NCBI GenBank assembly: GCA_026874595.1
Contig: CM049308.1
Location: 42,082,527-42,146,526 of the forward strand
Source: Sipunculus nudus
Taxonomy: Eukaryota; Annelida; Sipuncula; Golfingiida; Sipunculidae
Direction: 5' to 3'
DNA length: 64,000 nucleotides
Each line of letters begins with the position of its first letter. Position 1 is the first letter of the stretch. Positions 51,101-59,584 of the stretch are shown one piece after another. The notes under the pieces are model-generated. The model saw only the letters and a program-made list of their open reading frames with translations, was not told where the DNA came from and ran no database searches. The translations under genes and the position numbers were made by a program.

Positions 51101-54100
51101 TATCTACACACTGAAAGCAGCACGTGAACATATACATGTATCTACACACTGAAAGCAGCACGTGAACATATACATGTATCTGCACACTGAAAGCAGCATG
51201 TGAACATATACATATATCTATACACTGAAAGCAGCATGCAAACACATTCATCTTCACCTCCACATTGATGCAAAATGCATGTGTATTATTTACTGTTTTT
51301 TGCCAAAGTTGTACCACATTTTTTCTTCATAATATTGAAACAAAACACCTCAGACATATTAAACATGCAAGCATAATTTTTCAACTGTTTTCCTGCTGCA
51401 TTGAACATTGTTTAGTCCATGTTTAGGGTAATAAAGCATTTTAAAGTAAATTAACGCTACTGGTTTGATTTTCAAATTGAAAACATAATGTTTGATCTTA
51501 TTTATTGTTTCTTGCAATCTCAGAGAAATTATATGCGAAATGAAATAAGCAAGACTGCACTGTTTTGTTGACACCTTATGATACCTATGTTATTTGGTAG
51601 ATGGCGCTGTATGTGCTAAAATTGGGGACATGGAAATAATTCATTAACACACCAACTACTTTCAAAATATCTTGACCCGTGTGAGGAATACTGGCTTCTT
51701 TTTTTCTAATTACTCTACTGTTCACAGTGTCATTTATAGATTGATCATTTATGTGGTTATGGCTGTGCCTTGACAAAGGTGCCATTAAAGGCTGTCAGAT
51801 ATTCTCCATGCACCACGCCACTTTCAAGTTCCGTCTTACAAAAAACAGGTCTGTGTAGGCCTGATGCAGCACCTTTTTAACACTTGACCACTTGAGGGGA
51901 ATAGACAATTTGATTTAATTCCAATCTTAATGGTCTACTTCTGTGCTAGATCCAAGAGACTTGGCAAGTGTTTGTCATTTGAAAAAGGCAAATACAATAT
52001 ATGTCATTCTTTTTTTTGGCCAGAAACAGGGTTTGTAATATTCACAGGGTTACTGAATTTTCCACCAAAATTATTGCTCTGAAGGGGGGTGCAGATTATC
52101 TTTAGTGAAAGACAGTACATTGAAAACCACACACAAACTATCACATCTGTGCAGTGAACTTAACACCATGCAAACACCTACACATGCAAAGTGAAAACAG
52201 CATGCAAACACCTATATCTGTATTTTGTTAACAGCATTCAACCCCCTACATCTATGTGGTGAAAACAACATACAAAGGCCTGCTAGTACATCTTTGCAGT
52301 GAAAACAACATGTTAATTCATATATATATGCATACCAAAAAGTAACAGCATGCAAACACCAACTGATGCATTATGCACAGAAAAAACAGCGTATTGTGAA
52401 GGGTTAGTATAACATCAAAGAGACAGAGCATTACAGTTGTAATCTGGGTCACCATAATGTTTTTGTTCAAATGATCAGTTTATTAATATTTCCAGTCTTT
52501 CTGTGTAATTTTATCACACTGAAGAGGTTAATCACATTAACTCAATGATTTGTCTGGTGTGCTCCACTCTTTATTGCCAGCCTGCTTGTTACTTATTGTT
52601 GGACTTGTTATTAATCAGAGATTGATTTCTTTAATGCAGTTCTAACAAAGCACCTCACCTGGGTCCCAATTGGCAGTCAAGCAGATATGGTAAGAACTAT
52701 TTAAATTTACCAAGATTGTACTCCTATGTATTATTCATCAAGAAAGAGTATACAATGAGTTTAATTTTATTCATTTTGTGTGACATATACACTATATCAT
52801 ATCTACTATACATATTATACTATATCAGAAATAAGTGAAAAATGAATTTGACAGAATGAAAAATTTAATAACTAAAAACAGTACCAGTCATGATTTAGAT
52901 GATCTAGCTGCAAATGTTTTGCTTCTTTATCATTTGCTGCATACACCCTGTGTATATTCTTTATTTCTAATTTTTTAGCTGATTCTGAATATGAGTACAT
53001 GTCACTTGAGCATTATGATTAACCTGAACTTATTGCTGAGCAGAAAACAAATTTAGATTCGTTGTTTCCAGTTTAAAGAAGGTGCTATCAGACCAGTCCA
53101 TGATGATATATTGATTGCTAAACTCAGACCAGGACAGGCAAGTACATTTATCACATATGAATAAACACCAGATATGTCAGTTAAGCAAAAACCTTTGTTT
53201 TCCATGGAAAATCCAAAATGATGTACCAGTATAAAAATCAATGGTTTTATAGTCTTCATAGATGACATGAAGGCCCTTCCATATATTTTCTGTGTACATA
53301 TGGGGAAGTTACAGAATGGGACATTATGTACTTAGGTAAACAGTGGGAAAGATTTTTACTCAGTGTGTTAATTGTTGATGCTAGAGAGTTTTTAACCCCA
53401 AAAAAAAAAATATAGTTAATTTACATTTATGTGTACACTAGAAATTAGATAAGAGTTTTGTAAAAATAATTAGCAAAAATGTAAAATTGAGACCATAAAT
53501 TTTTACCCTACTTTAACCATTGCATATTTTTTTTATGAAAGCTTTGTTGTTTTATTTTCATGGAATTTAACTTTAATATTCTGAAATTTGAAAGCAATCG
53601 GTAAAAAAATGTATCTTTTATTGAAGTTTTTAGAGGAATAAATCAAATTTAACTGTGCAGAGATGGGCAGTGAGGTTGTTCTAATGATTGCTTTAACTGT
53701 TAATGTTATGCAGTTCATTTTGAGTATATAGATTATAGACTTAAAGACTTGTCCAAATGATTGCTTTAACTGTTAATGATATGTAGTTCATTTTGAGTAA
53801 AAAGCTTATAGACTTTTAGTCATCTGAGCTATAGTTATGGACCATTGTCCATCATCTGTCTGATTTGCTGTCCTTCTGTCCATTAGACTGTCATGTTTTG
53901 AAACTGTTAGACCTACAAATCCAAAATTCAGCATACTGTTAGATGTCCCCAAGATTTCCTACCAAACCAAAAACTTGGTCACTGTGACTTTGTTGTTTCG
54001 AGAAATTAAGGAAAAACCTTAATTTTACATTAAAAACCTTTTATCACACTTCAGGACTGTCTTATATGAAAACCACTCATCTTTTTTTCAGTTTCCCCTA

Positions 54101-57100
54101 TATAGTTCCTATGTACATGCCAGGAATTTGGCCAGTATAACGTAATATATAAAAGTTATTGGCCAAATGTAATGCACTTAACATAATATAAAAAATCAGG
54201 TAAAATATTTACTTGCTTTACCTGATAATTGTTGGAGCTAGAGACTTTTTTAAGAGATAAAACTTTATTTAATCAAGATTCAATTGTATCCCCAAATTTT
54301 GATATAAATTCTGTTAATTTTTAAGTTCTTAGCATAAATATAAAATCAGTACCTTAAATTTTGCCCAACTTTGACCATAGCACTTTTTTTTCCTGTAAGT
54401 ACATTTGATTTAATTTTCACAGCTGGTACACATAAGGATTGAATCTGTTCAGTTCTGAAACAAAGTTTTGCGGATACTGTTTTTGACCAGGTTCTGCCGC
54501 CTTCCTGTTAATTTCTGGAATAGAACTTTGAGACCACTGGATATATTTTTCTGAAACTTTGCATGATTATAGGGTCACATGTGAACTGGTGCCAAAATAT
54601 TTTGTGTTGACCTCTGACCTTTCCTCTCTCCAGTGCGTCCATCTGTGCTTCTGTTTTGACACATTAACCCACATATCTTCTGACTCATTTGACCAATCAG
54701 GTTAAAAATTATGCACAAGTGTAGCCCTTGGCTAGCTTTATAATATACTTAAAAATGGTGGCGCTACCTCAACCATTTTTGCACAGCTTCCAACTGTTCA
54801 TCTGCCTTGGGATAAAATCACTCATATCTCTGCCATAGGTGGACTTATCCACCTGAATTTTTGCATGTGTATTCATCTTGGATAGCTTTTTTGATTTAAT
54901 GACAGGTGGCACCACATACATACATGTTCAGGCTGCAGACATCTCAGGACTGGATTGACATACCCTCCTGAAATTTAGCTCGGCATAGATCTCACATAGC
55001 TCTTTATCATATGCAAAACTGGTGGCGCCATCTGCAACCATTTTTGCACAGCACTGGTCTTGTTTGTCTGCCATGGGATAAAATCATGCATATCTAAGCA
55101 GTGGTTTAACTTAACTGGCTAAAATTTTGCATGTACAGACGTGCCTTGACAATCCGGACTTTAATAATCCGGAAACCTTGCAATCCGACGTTTTTTAGTA
55201 AAACACGAATGGATCCCATAGAAATTAGCCTTGACAAACCGACAGCCTTGGATTCCGACTCCGACATAACTTTTCCCGACACAAACAAGCATACCGACGT
55301 ACAGACGTGCCTTGACAATCCGACCTGAAACCCATTCCCTTTGATGTCAGTTGTCGGCCCAGGTGGCACGCGCGGTCCCGTGGCTGATGATGTTTAGCCC
55401 AGCTAATTAACTACGGATGGGAAAAACAGGCGAGGGATATCACTGCGAGAGAAACACGGAGAGTCAGCCAGCGCAGATTTGACAGCTGCAGCCGATGCCC
55501 GCGTAAAGATGAGAGCCATACTGAAAGATTACGAGTTGAAGGATATCTTCAACTTTGATGAAACGGGACTGTTTTACCGACTGGAACCAAACAAGACCCT
55601 AGCTAGCAGACCGGTAAAGAGAAAGAAACGATGCAAGGACAGAATATCAGTTGGCTTATGCGCGAACACTGACGGCAGTGAGAAGTGGATGCCTGTCATT
55701 ATCCACAAGTCAAAGAATCCGCGATGCTTCAGCGGCTTCAACCCAAAGATCTTTGTGGACTACTACTCAAACAAGAAGGCGTATATACATCTTGGATAGC
55801 TTTCTTGATTTTGTGGCAGGTGGCGCCACCTACATACATATTTCGGCTACGGACATGCCACTCAATCCATGCCTCACTTTACCCGTCCCACCAGATTTTG
55901 GCGGATACACGTAGGCGCTTGTTGACTACCCGTATTCTAGTTTTATAATATATTAGCCAATTCATGGATAAAAAATTTTCTTTAAATAGTGATTCAAGGA
56001 ATAATACAGAAGATGCCATGTTGTGGTAATGTAGCATTTTTGAAAGAAATTAATTTCCTTTTAAATCATTAAAGCAAATTAAGATATAAGTAAACCCATC
56101 AGTAGGCATAATTTATGATATAATAGCCAAATCATTGATAAAAAAAAACTTTTCTTGAAATAGTTATTCAAGGAGTAATCCAGAAGATGCCATGTGGTGG
56201 TAATGTAGCATATTTCTTTCCTTTTAAATAATCAGAGCAAATTAAGATATAATTAAACCCATCAGCAGGCATTATTTGATTATATATGAGCAGAATCATG
56301 GATAAATGAACCTTCATTTAGAATTGATAGATTTGAATCAAGTGTTATTTTTTTGCAAATTTAAAAAATATCTTTTATTAAAAAAATATATACATGTGTG
56401 CATAATGTGATGTTACCTGACCAAATTAGCTATAAATGTTGATGCATTTCAGTGTAAAGTTTTGAAATGCCGTGCTAGTCTGTTACTTAATTAATGTTAA
56501 GTAATGTAAATGGTTGACACCTTTTAAAAAAGATTAGCTATGTGTAGGTTCTTATACACAAGATTTCTGTTGCTCAACACCCTTCCTCAAGTGTAAATGG
56601 AGCTATTCCTCAGGTAGCTGTTCCCAGTGTGGATCCATGTCAACTGATCATGAAATATTATTTGCAACAATATTCTTTTATCATATCAACCAATCATGGC
56701 ATATATTACCTCCTCTTCTCAGACTTTATCTCCATTTATTTTAGATTTTTACCTTCACGTTCAGCTGAGCACAGTGACCCATGGGTCCTTTGTTGTTTAT
56801 ATCTTAGGATCACTTAAGATCAATTAAGAATTTTGGAAATTAAAGAAATCATTAGCTTAAATTGAAATATCAACAAAAATTACTTCAAATTAGAACTGTG
56901 CACAAATCTCTCAAGTAAGCTTTTGATGTAATCATATGGATTTAAGCATACCGATTTTGAAGTTTAAAACTAATTGCATGAAAACTAGATTTGTTTTGTA
57001 TCACCTGCTGGTCACTGAAGGTCAAGACTGCATTCCAGGCAGACCTCACTGTGAAACCCCAACTGAAAGCACATTATGTAAAACACAAGGGATGTAAAAG

Positions 57101-59565
57101 TTTTCAATTTTTAAGTTTAATTCTTATATTTTAGGACTTATACGTTAACCTCTACCCAGCAAAATGCAGAATTGTAAGGAAGGCTCTAAAACCACCCAGT
57201 AGCCAAGTGCAGGGCCCACAGTCAGTTAATAGGTAACCAATATAAACAAAAACTGTGGATTAGGTATATTTCTATGTTGAGACCTTCGTTCACACTGATA
57301 ATTAATTAAGAATTGAATCATTTGGCTATTATTCACTGGATAGCTAGTTAAGCCATATTGAATGTTAACCATGACTCTATTTTCATTAAATATAGGAACT
57401 GTGCTCATGTTTGTATTTATTCTCATCTTCAGGAGATAGATCTGAAGGTGCACTGTGTGAAGGGGCTCGGTAAGGACCATGCCAAGTTCTCCCCCGTTGC
57501 CACGGCCTCCTACAGACTGCTACCAGAGATCATTCTGACTCAGCGACTGGAAGGCGCCATGGCTGAACAGCTCAAAGCATGCTTCCCACCAGGTGTCATT
57601 GATATTGTCATAGAAAATGGTAAGTCATGGGGCTTGATAGATCAAAAACAATTTTCTTTGACAAAAAATCATGCACTAGTTTATTTCAGTACTTGACAGG
57701 AGATTTAACATGTTACTTAGAAATAAGATTTGCTGTGTGATCATTCTTGTTGGAGACTGGAGGTCATTTAACTGATTTCAGGGTCACAGTCAGGTCAGCA
57801 GGGTTAATTATTGCTGTAGCAGTGACTTGAATCACAGCACAAGACCAGCCATAGGTCATAAAAAGGGTGGTATTGTATAATAGTAGTGGCTGTTAAAAAA
57901 GCAGGACCTATTTTATTCCTACCGAATAATCAATATTTACAGCTGAAACATGTATCAGTGTATTTATGATGATTAAATGATGTTTAAATATTTATCTATG
58001 AACTTCCTTGCTATTCTTCCATATGTAATAAGCACCACTCTGAGCTATCTTGCTGACAGTAACCACAAACAACCAACAATTGATTAATCAGTCTTGGATT
58101 TGTTTTGTAAGCCTGTTGTTTATCCAGTAGCTTGTGAAATTCTGTGTGAACACTTTTCCCTCAGATTAGTTTAAATGCCACTTTCACTGATGATTCATAT
58201 GAAAATTTCTCAGACACCTTTTGTTCTCACAGGATTTGTTGAATTTCCAGGTTGTAAGGTAGCAAAGGTGGCCAACGCTCGGCTTGATACGTGCAGCAGA
58301 GAAGTGTTCAGGCACAAGCATTTGAAAGATTGTGTGAAACTTTCCCGTGTCCGAGACCATTTTATATGTAAGTATGGCTGAAAACAAATAAGTATTCCTT
58401 GTATATTATGACAGATATTGTCCTAAAGGTGAATATTCCATTATCTTACGTTTACTTACCATGTGGTAATAACAGTAACCTCTTAACATTTTGTAAAAAC
58501 AAGCCAAAAAGTGCTGATCCCACCATGCACAGGTTGTCAGTTAACTTGGTTTCATGAAAAATGGTCTACAAATTTCTGTTGCTTTGTACATAATGTCAAA
58601 ATAGTATCCAGATGAAGATAAGTAAAATTCTCAACCCAGAATTTCAGTCTGTGTGGAGTCTACAAGTGTCATGTTCTGTCATTTCAGTCTGTGGAGTCTA
58701 CAGATGTGATGTTCTGTCATTTCAGTCTGTGTGGAGTCTACAGGTTTGCTGTTCTATCATTTCAATCTGTGTGGAGTCTAAAGGAGTGATGTTCTGTCAT
58801 TTCAGTCTGTGTGGAGTCTACAGGTGTGATGTTTTGTCATTTCAGTCTGTGTGGAGTCTACAGGTGTGATGTTTTGTCATTTCAGTCTGTTTGGAGTCTA
58901 CAGGTGTGCTGTTCTGTCATTTCAGTCTGTGTGGAGTCTTCAGGTGTGATGTTTTGTCATTTCAGTCTGTATGGAGTCTACAGGTGTGCTGTTCCGTCAT
59001 TTCAGTCCTTATGGGGTCTACAGGTGTGCTGTTCTGTCATTTCAGTCTGTGTGGAGTCAACAGGTGTGCTGTTCCGTCATTTCAGTCTGTGTGGAATCTA
59101 CAAGTTTCATGTTCTATCAGTTCAGTCTGTAGAGTCTACAGGTGTGCTGTTCCATCATTTCAGTCTGTGTGGAGTCTACAGGTTTGATGTTTTGTCATTT
59201 CAATCTGTGTGGAATCTCCAGGTGTGATGTTTTGTCATTTCAGTCTGTGTGGAGTCTACAGGTGTGATGTTCTGTCATTTCAGTCTGTGTGGAGTCTACA
59301 GGTGTGATGTTCTGTCATTTCAGTCTGTGTGGAGTCTACAGATGTGATGTTCTGTCATTTCAGTCTGTGTGGAGTCTACAGGTGTGATGTTTTGTCATTT
59401 CAGTCTGTGTGGAGTCTACAGGTGTGATGTTCTGTCATTTCAGTCTGTGTGGAGTCTACAGGTGTGCTGCCACCAGAGGTGTTGATGAGTGAAGCCATCA
59501 AGGTTCTGATCAGTAAATGTAGACACTTCATTCAAGAGCTGGACCAGGCAGAGACAGACTCATAA
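33053..59565 (+). CDS. POLR1C: POLR1C (RPAC1/AC40), RNA polymerase I and III subunit; span of nine visible exons
   Basis: RPAC1 pairs with RPAC2 to form the alpha-like heterodimer on which RNA polymerases I and III assemble in the nucleus. Nine exons (33053-33124, 35821-35928, 48811-48943, 50361-50480, 52640-52689, 53072-53137, 57433-57619, 58251-58367, 59444-59565) total 975 nt and join in frame to 324 residues plus TAA. Hallmarks in order are [18 protein letters not shown]-like sequence, [41 protein letters not shown] and [10 protein letters not shown]. The human protein is about 346 residues, so about 20 N-terminal residues (first exon) are missing. Introns vary from 0.4 to 12.9 kb and are full of mobile elements. 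One intron uses a GC donor. Confidence 0.96.
33150..34195 (+). repeat. Family A element in POLR1C intron
   Basis: Begins TTTTAGCTCAGCTGAC (33151), lacking the hairpin's right arm, and ends TTCAGCTGAGTGTCATGGC...GGGCCACTTGTT (34163-34195). Internal 335-bp units are diverged. Confidence 0.7.
34196..35820. other. POLR1C intron, mostly unassigned; possible pogo-type end at 35036-35132
   Basis: At 35036-35132 the minus strand reads TACAGTGAAACCTGTCTTA and continues with words such as GGACAG and TTAAGTGG. This is the style of pogo/Tigger-type MITE termini (TA target, CAGTG start). A short piece with GGTGGTGCCACCAG at 35478 belongs to the repeat seen at 62442-63398. The rest is unassigned. Confidence 0.35.
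35821..35928 (+). CDS. POLR1C: POLR1C visible exon 2 (36 codons)
   Basis: Phase 0-0. It encodes [19 protein letters not shown] then [17 protein letters not shown], the conserved alpha-like subunit core (D-domain, N-terminal) where AFRRILL is diagnostic of alpha/RPAC1/RPB3 proteins. Acceptor TTTTTTTCAG, donor GAG|GTAAAG. A family A element starts 18 bases beyond the donor. Confidence 0.97.
35946..37370 (+). repeat. Two nested or adjacent family A elements
   Basis: One 5' hairpin starts at 35951 and a second at 36158 (AGCTCAGCTGAC, TGAAA loop, GTCATCTAAGC). Units with GACTGGTGGCACCACC at 36488 and 36824 give the 335-bp period. The 3' end at 37341-37370 is TTCAGCTGAGCGTCATGGGCCACTT, with the terminal palindrome partly deleted. 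Confidence 0.75.
37371..38125 (+). repeat. Family A remnant of the 680-bp-unit subtype
   Basis: Shares wording with 24340-25610 (ACTTCAGGACTGCC, CAACTTTGACCATGGCAC, TGACTACTGTTG). No ends recognised. Confidence 0.55.
38126..39224. mobile_element. Element with hairpin-containing terminal inverted repeats
   Basis: The left end GGCTTTATTTCCACTCCCC is followed by AGTGTAAATAAGGAATGC and two further alternations. The right end carries TAAATAAGCATCCCTTATTT then CCACTCCCTGGGGGAGTGG and AAATAAGCAC. The two ends are inverted versions of one another over about 45 bp, and each can also fold on itself. No coding sequence. A solo end occurs at 7636. The superfamily is unknown to me. Confidence 0.6.
40947..42026 (+). 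mobile_element. Family C element (copy C1)
   Basis: 5' hairpin GTATCCGCCAAAAC-GAA-GTTTTGCGGATAC from 40947. Near the 3' end TTTTGGCAGATAC (41982-41994) is an inverted copy of the 5' arm with one mismatch. It is followed by the perfect hairpin TAGTCG-CTTGT-CGACTA (41998-42014) and CTAG (42023-42026) next to a T run. The flanks are a split T run of a family A unit. The interior has units with ACAGGTGGCGCCACCT. Helentron-like in layout. Confidence 0.75.
42372..43534 (+). mobile_element. Family C element (copy C2)
   Basis: 5' arm GCATCTGCCAAAAC with GTTTTGCGGATAC, the 3' palindrome region TAGTCACTTGTCGGTTA (imperfect) and CTAG at 43531-43534 followed by TTTT. Same internal units as C1. Inserted in a T run of the enclosing family A element. 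Confidence 0.75.
43719..45114. other. POLR1C intron, unassigned
   Basis: AT-rich. An 81-codon ORF at 44311 and a 101-codon ORF at 44616 have no recognisable features. No repeat ends. Confidence 0.4.
45115..46117 (+). mobile_element. Family D element (copy D1), split by a family B element
   Basis: Starts ATGCCCCATCAGATTATGGC after a T run and ends GGCGGGGGCATTTGTG...CTAG (46114-46117). The 3' hairpin is GTGTTG-TTC-CAACAC. Units of about 180 bp contain CGCAATGCCTGCAGATA. The T run in GTTTT|TTTCGCAATG is split by B1 at 45378-45731. Confidence 0.75.
45378..45731 (+). mobile_element. Family B element (copy B1) inserted in D1
   Basis: Begins AGCCCTCAGC right after TTTT and ends TCAGC-TTTT-GCTAATATTCTAG right before TTTCGCAATG. 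The family D sequence continues on both sides with nothing lost but a T run, so this insertion defines the element's ends as A...CTAG. Confidence 0.8.
46124..47157 (+). mobile_element. Family B element (copy B2) with three 302-bp units
   Basis: AGCCCTCAGCC (46124-46134) is exactly inverted at 47121-47131 (GGCTGAGGGCT). The 3' hairpin is TCAGC-TTTT-GCTGA (47136-47149) and CTAG ends at 47157. CTTGTGAGCGG-type unit starts near 46207, 46509 and 46811 give a 302-bp period. No coding sequence. Confidence 0.8.
47158..48810. other. POLR1C intron; family A 3' end at 47945-47982; rest unassigned
   Basis: GTCAGCTGAGTACCGTGACC and CCCTTGTTG at 47945-47980 mark the 3' end of a family A copy whose body is not clear. 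A long C run occupies about 47418-47438. The tract TTTGTTCTTTGCTCAG at the end is the acceptor of the next exon. Confidence 0.5.
48811..48943 (+). CDS. POLR1C: POLR1C visible exon 3
   Basis: Phase 0 start, one base carried over at the end. It encodes [19 protein letters not shown] then [20 protein letters not shown] and EYRSQ, among the most conserved parts of RPAC1. The donor G|GTATGT is tandemly repeated in the intron that follows. Confidence 0.97.
48941..49380 (+). repeat. Tandemly repeated splice-donor region, split by a SINE
   Basis: AAGGTATGT at 48941 (the real donor) recurs at 48989 as AAGGTATGT, at 49325 as AAGGTACAT and at 49373 as AAGGTTAAT. Between them is repeated ACTGTTACCTGTAATTACTT...ATTGACAG. 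The unit is 48 bp. The second unit is interrupted by the SINE at 49003-49290. Confidence 0.8.
49003..49290 (+). mobile_element. tRNA-derived SINE
   Basis: TGGTGTAATGGTTAGG (49014-49029) matches a pol III A box and GGTTTGCGTCCC (about 49036) a B box. The body ends in AACCCCAACCTTTACCTTTTA. It interrupts a tandem repeat, giving fairly clear borders. No target duplication was resolved. Confidence 0.65.
49381..50360. other. POLR1C intron, unassigned
   Basis: AT-rich. Palindromic AATTACAAATTA-type words near 49595-49710. No gene or element end recognised. Confidence 0.4.
50361..50480 (+). CDS. POLR1C: POLR1C visible exon 4
   Basis: Completes a split glycine codon, then encodes [20 protein letters not shown] and [19 protein letters not shown], matching the RPAC1 insertion-domain region (human CTRNPHAAK). 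Ends with one base carried over; donor GTAAGA. Confidence 0.95.
50505..51258. repeat. 38-bp minisatellite with a degenerate leading part
   Basis: From 50765 to about 51258, 13 units of 38 bp (CACACTGAAAGCAGCACGTG, then AACATATACATGTATCTA) repeat with few changes. Before them (50505-50764) lie diverged units of 32-37 bp with AACAGCATGCAAACACC. A further diverged block of the same kind is at 52125-52400, so the array was once larger or split. Confidence 0.9.
51259..52639. other. POLR1C intron, mostly unassigned
   Basis: Unassigned except for the diverged minisatellite units at 52125-52400 (CATGCAAACACCTA). The acceptor TTTCTTTAATGCAG precedes the next exon. Confidence 0.45.
52640..52689 (+). 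CDS. POLR1C: POLR1C visible exon 5 (50 nt)
   Basis: Encodes [17 protein letters not shown] with the first codon split across the intron. It matches the YTRHMTWIPLGNQADL region of the human protein. Short exon, phase 1 in, phase 0 out; donor ATG|GTAAGA. Confidence 0.95.
53072..53137 (+). CDS. POLR1C: POLR1C visible exon 6, with a GC splice donor
   Basis: Encodes [20 protein letters not shown] then GQ, phase 0-0. The junction is CAG|GCAAGT, so the donor is GC rather than GT; the rest of the donor fits the strong consensus typical of GC-AG introns. Reading through reaches a stop after nine codons, and the next exon's EIDLK continues the family alignment exactly, so the GC donor is well supported. 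Confidence 0.95.
53138..53814. other. POLR1C intron, unassigned
   Basis: Diverged words of the 680-bp family A units appear (TTTTTACCCTACTTTAACCA near 53500). No element end. Confidence 0.4.
55136..55789 (+). mobile_element. Tigger/pogo-type DNA transposon, internally deleted
   Basis: Starts CAGACGTGCCTTGACAATCC after a TA target, as expected of pogo-type elements. The same 20 bases recur after TA at 55302, so the 5' end is doubled. The 3' inverted repeat is missing: at 55789 the transposase frame abuts family C sequence directly (AAGGCG|TATATAC). Its GC content is clearly above that of the host sequence. Confidence 0.8.
55413..55789 (+). pseudogene. Tigger/pogo transposase fragment
   Basis: The plus-strand frame contains [16 protein letters not shown] (end of the Tc5-type HTH/linker region), then [20 protein letters not shown] and [37 protein letters not shown] and [27 protein letters not shown] carries the first catalytic aspartate of the DDE_1 domain in Tigger/Jerky-like transposases. 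The N-terminal DNA-binding part and the second and third catalytic residues are missing. The frame is open for about 125 codons, so the insertion is fairly young, but the fragment cannot encode an active enzyme. Confidence 0.88.
55950..56290. repeat. Two tandem units of about 168 bp
   Basis: AGCCAATTCATGGATAAAAA near 55954 recurs as AGCCAAATCATTGATAAAAA near 56122. Both units continue through GCAAATTAAGATATAA and AAACCCATCAG. Confidence 0.75.
56798..57135. other. POLR1C intron, unassigned
   Basis: AT-rich. Ends in a pyrimidine-rich tract and TTTTAG that would suit an acceptor (see the candidate exon that follows). Confidence 0.4.
57136..57234 (+). other. Candidate alternative exon in POLR1C
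   Basis: After TTATATTTTAG an open frame reads [13 protein letters not shown], with a donor-like ATT|GTAAGG at 57174. A 39-nt insert there would keep the POLR1C frame (phase 0-0). Reading on gives [20 protein letters not shown] and then TAA at 57233, so it could instead be an alternative last exon after exon 6. It has no counterpart in the human protein as I know it and may be chance or an inserted gene piece. Confidence 0.25.
57433..57619 (+). CDS. POLR1C: POLR1C visible exon 7 (187 nt)
   Basis: Encodes [20 protein letters not shown] then [20 protein letters not shown] and [20 protein letters not shown], ending EN and one carried base. [16 protein letters not shown] is the most diagnostic RPAC1 string. 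Acceptor CTTCAG, donor G|GTAAGT. GC content is higher than that of the introns. Confidence 0.97.
57620..58250. other. POLR1C intron with two possible acceptors
   Basis: Otherwise unassigned. Two in-frame acceptors exist: TTCTCACAG at 58232 and AATTTCCAG at 58250. The second gives the family's usual length. Confidence 0.6.
58251..58367 (+). CDS. POLR1C: POLR1C visible exon 8
   Basis: Completes a split glycine codon, then encodes [20 protein letters not shown] and [18 protein letters not shown]. It matches [20 protein letters not shown] of the human protein. An upstream in-frame acceptor (58233) would add GFVEFP. Ends with one carried base; donor T|GTAAGT. Confidence 0.95.
58648..59443 (+). 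repeat. 40-bp minisatellite made of the last exon's splice acceptor
   Basis: Twenty tandem units (18 of 40 bp, two of 38 bp) precede the real last exon. Each unit holds the exon's first 26 bases in near-identical form (TCTGTGTGGAGTCTACAGGT GTGATG) plus TTCTGTCATTTCAG, the acceptor. Of the 21 unit boundaries, 19 end in AG and two in AA. The array therefore presents about 18 decoy acceptors before the true one at 59443. Confidence 0.93.
59444..59565 (+). CDS. POLR1C: POLR1C visible exon 9 (last exon, stop TAA)
   Basis: Completes a split F codon, then encodes [20 protein letters not shown] and [19 protein letters not shown] before TAA at 59563. It matches [20 protein letters not shown] of the human protein. 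Only the last acceptor of the preceding array gives this C terminus. Confidence 0.97.
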
Positions 59566-59584
59566 ACATCATCTTATAAATATC

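Larger units (their letters stand above)
54459..55940 (+). mobile_element. Family C element (copy C3), interrupted by a Tigger-like piece
   Basis: The 5' left arm is eroded; the right arm GTTTTGCGGATACTG is present at 54464. Near the 3' end TTTTGGCGGATAC (55896-55908) is the exact inverted copy of the family's 5' arm, and CTAG ends at 55940 before TTTT. The insertion at 55136-55789 splits the internal unit after GCATGTA. Confidence 0.7.
53815..56797 (+). repeat. Family A element with truncated 5' end, containing nested C3 and Tigger pieces
   Basis: Starts within the 5' hairpin (GTCATCTGAGCTATAG near 53819) and ends TTCAGCTGAGCACAGTGACCCATGGG (56760-56785) with CTTTGTTG. It contains the 680-bp subtype units, then family C copy C3 (54459-55940). 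Confidence 0.65.

Noticed and set aside
50765-51258. CRISPR-like regular repeat
   Set aside because: Units are contiguous without unique spacers and lie in an intron of an animal gene; it is a minisatellite.
58612-59227. Long overlapping ORFs with a 40-residue repeat ([11 protein letters not shown] type)
   Set aside because: They are translations of the 40-bp minisatellite made from the splice acceptor; period 40 cycles through frames. Not a repeat protein.
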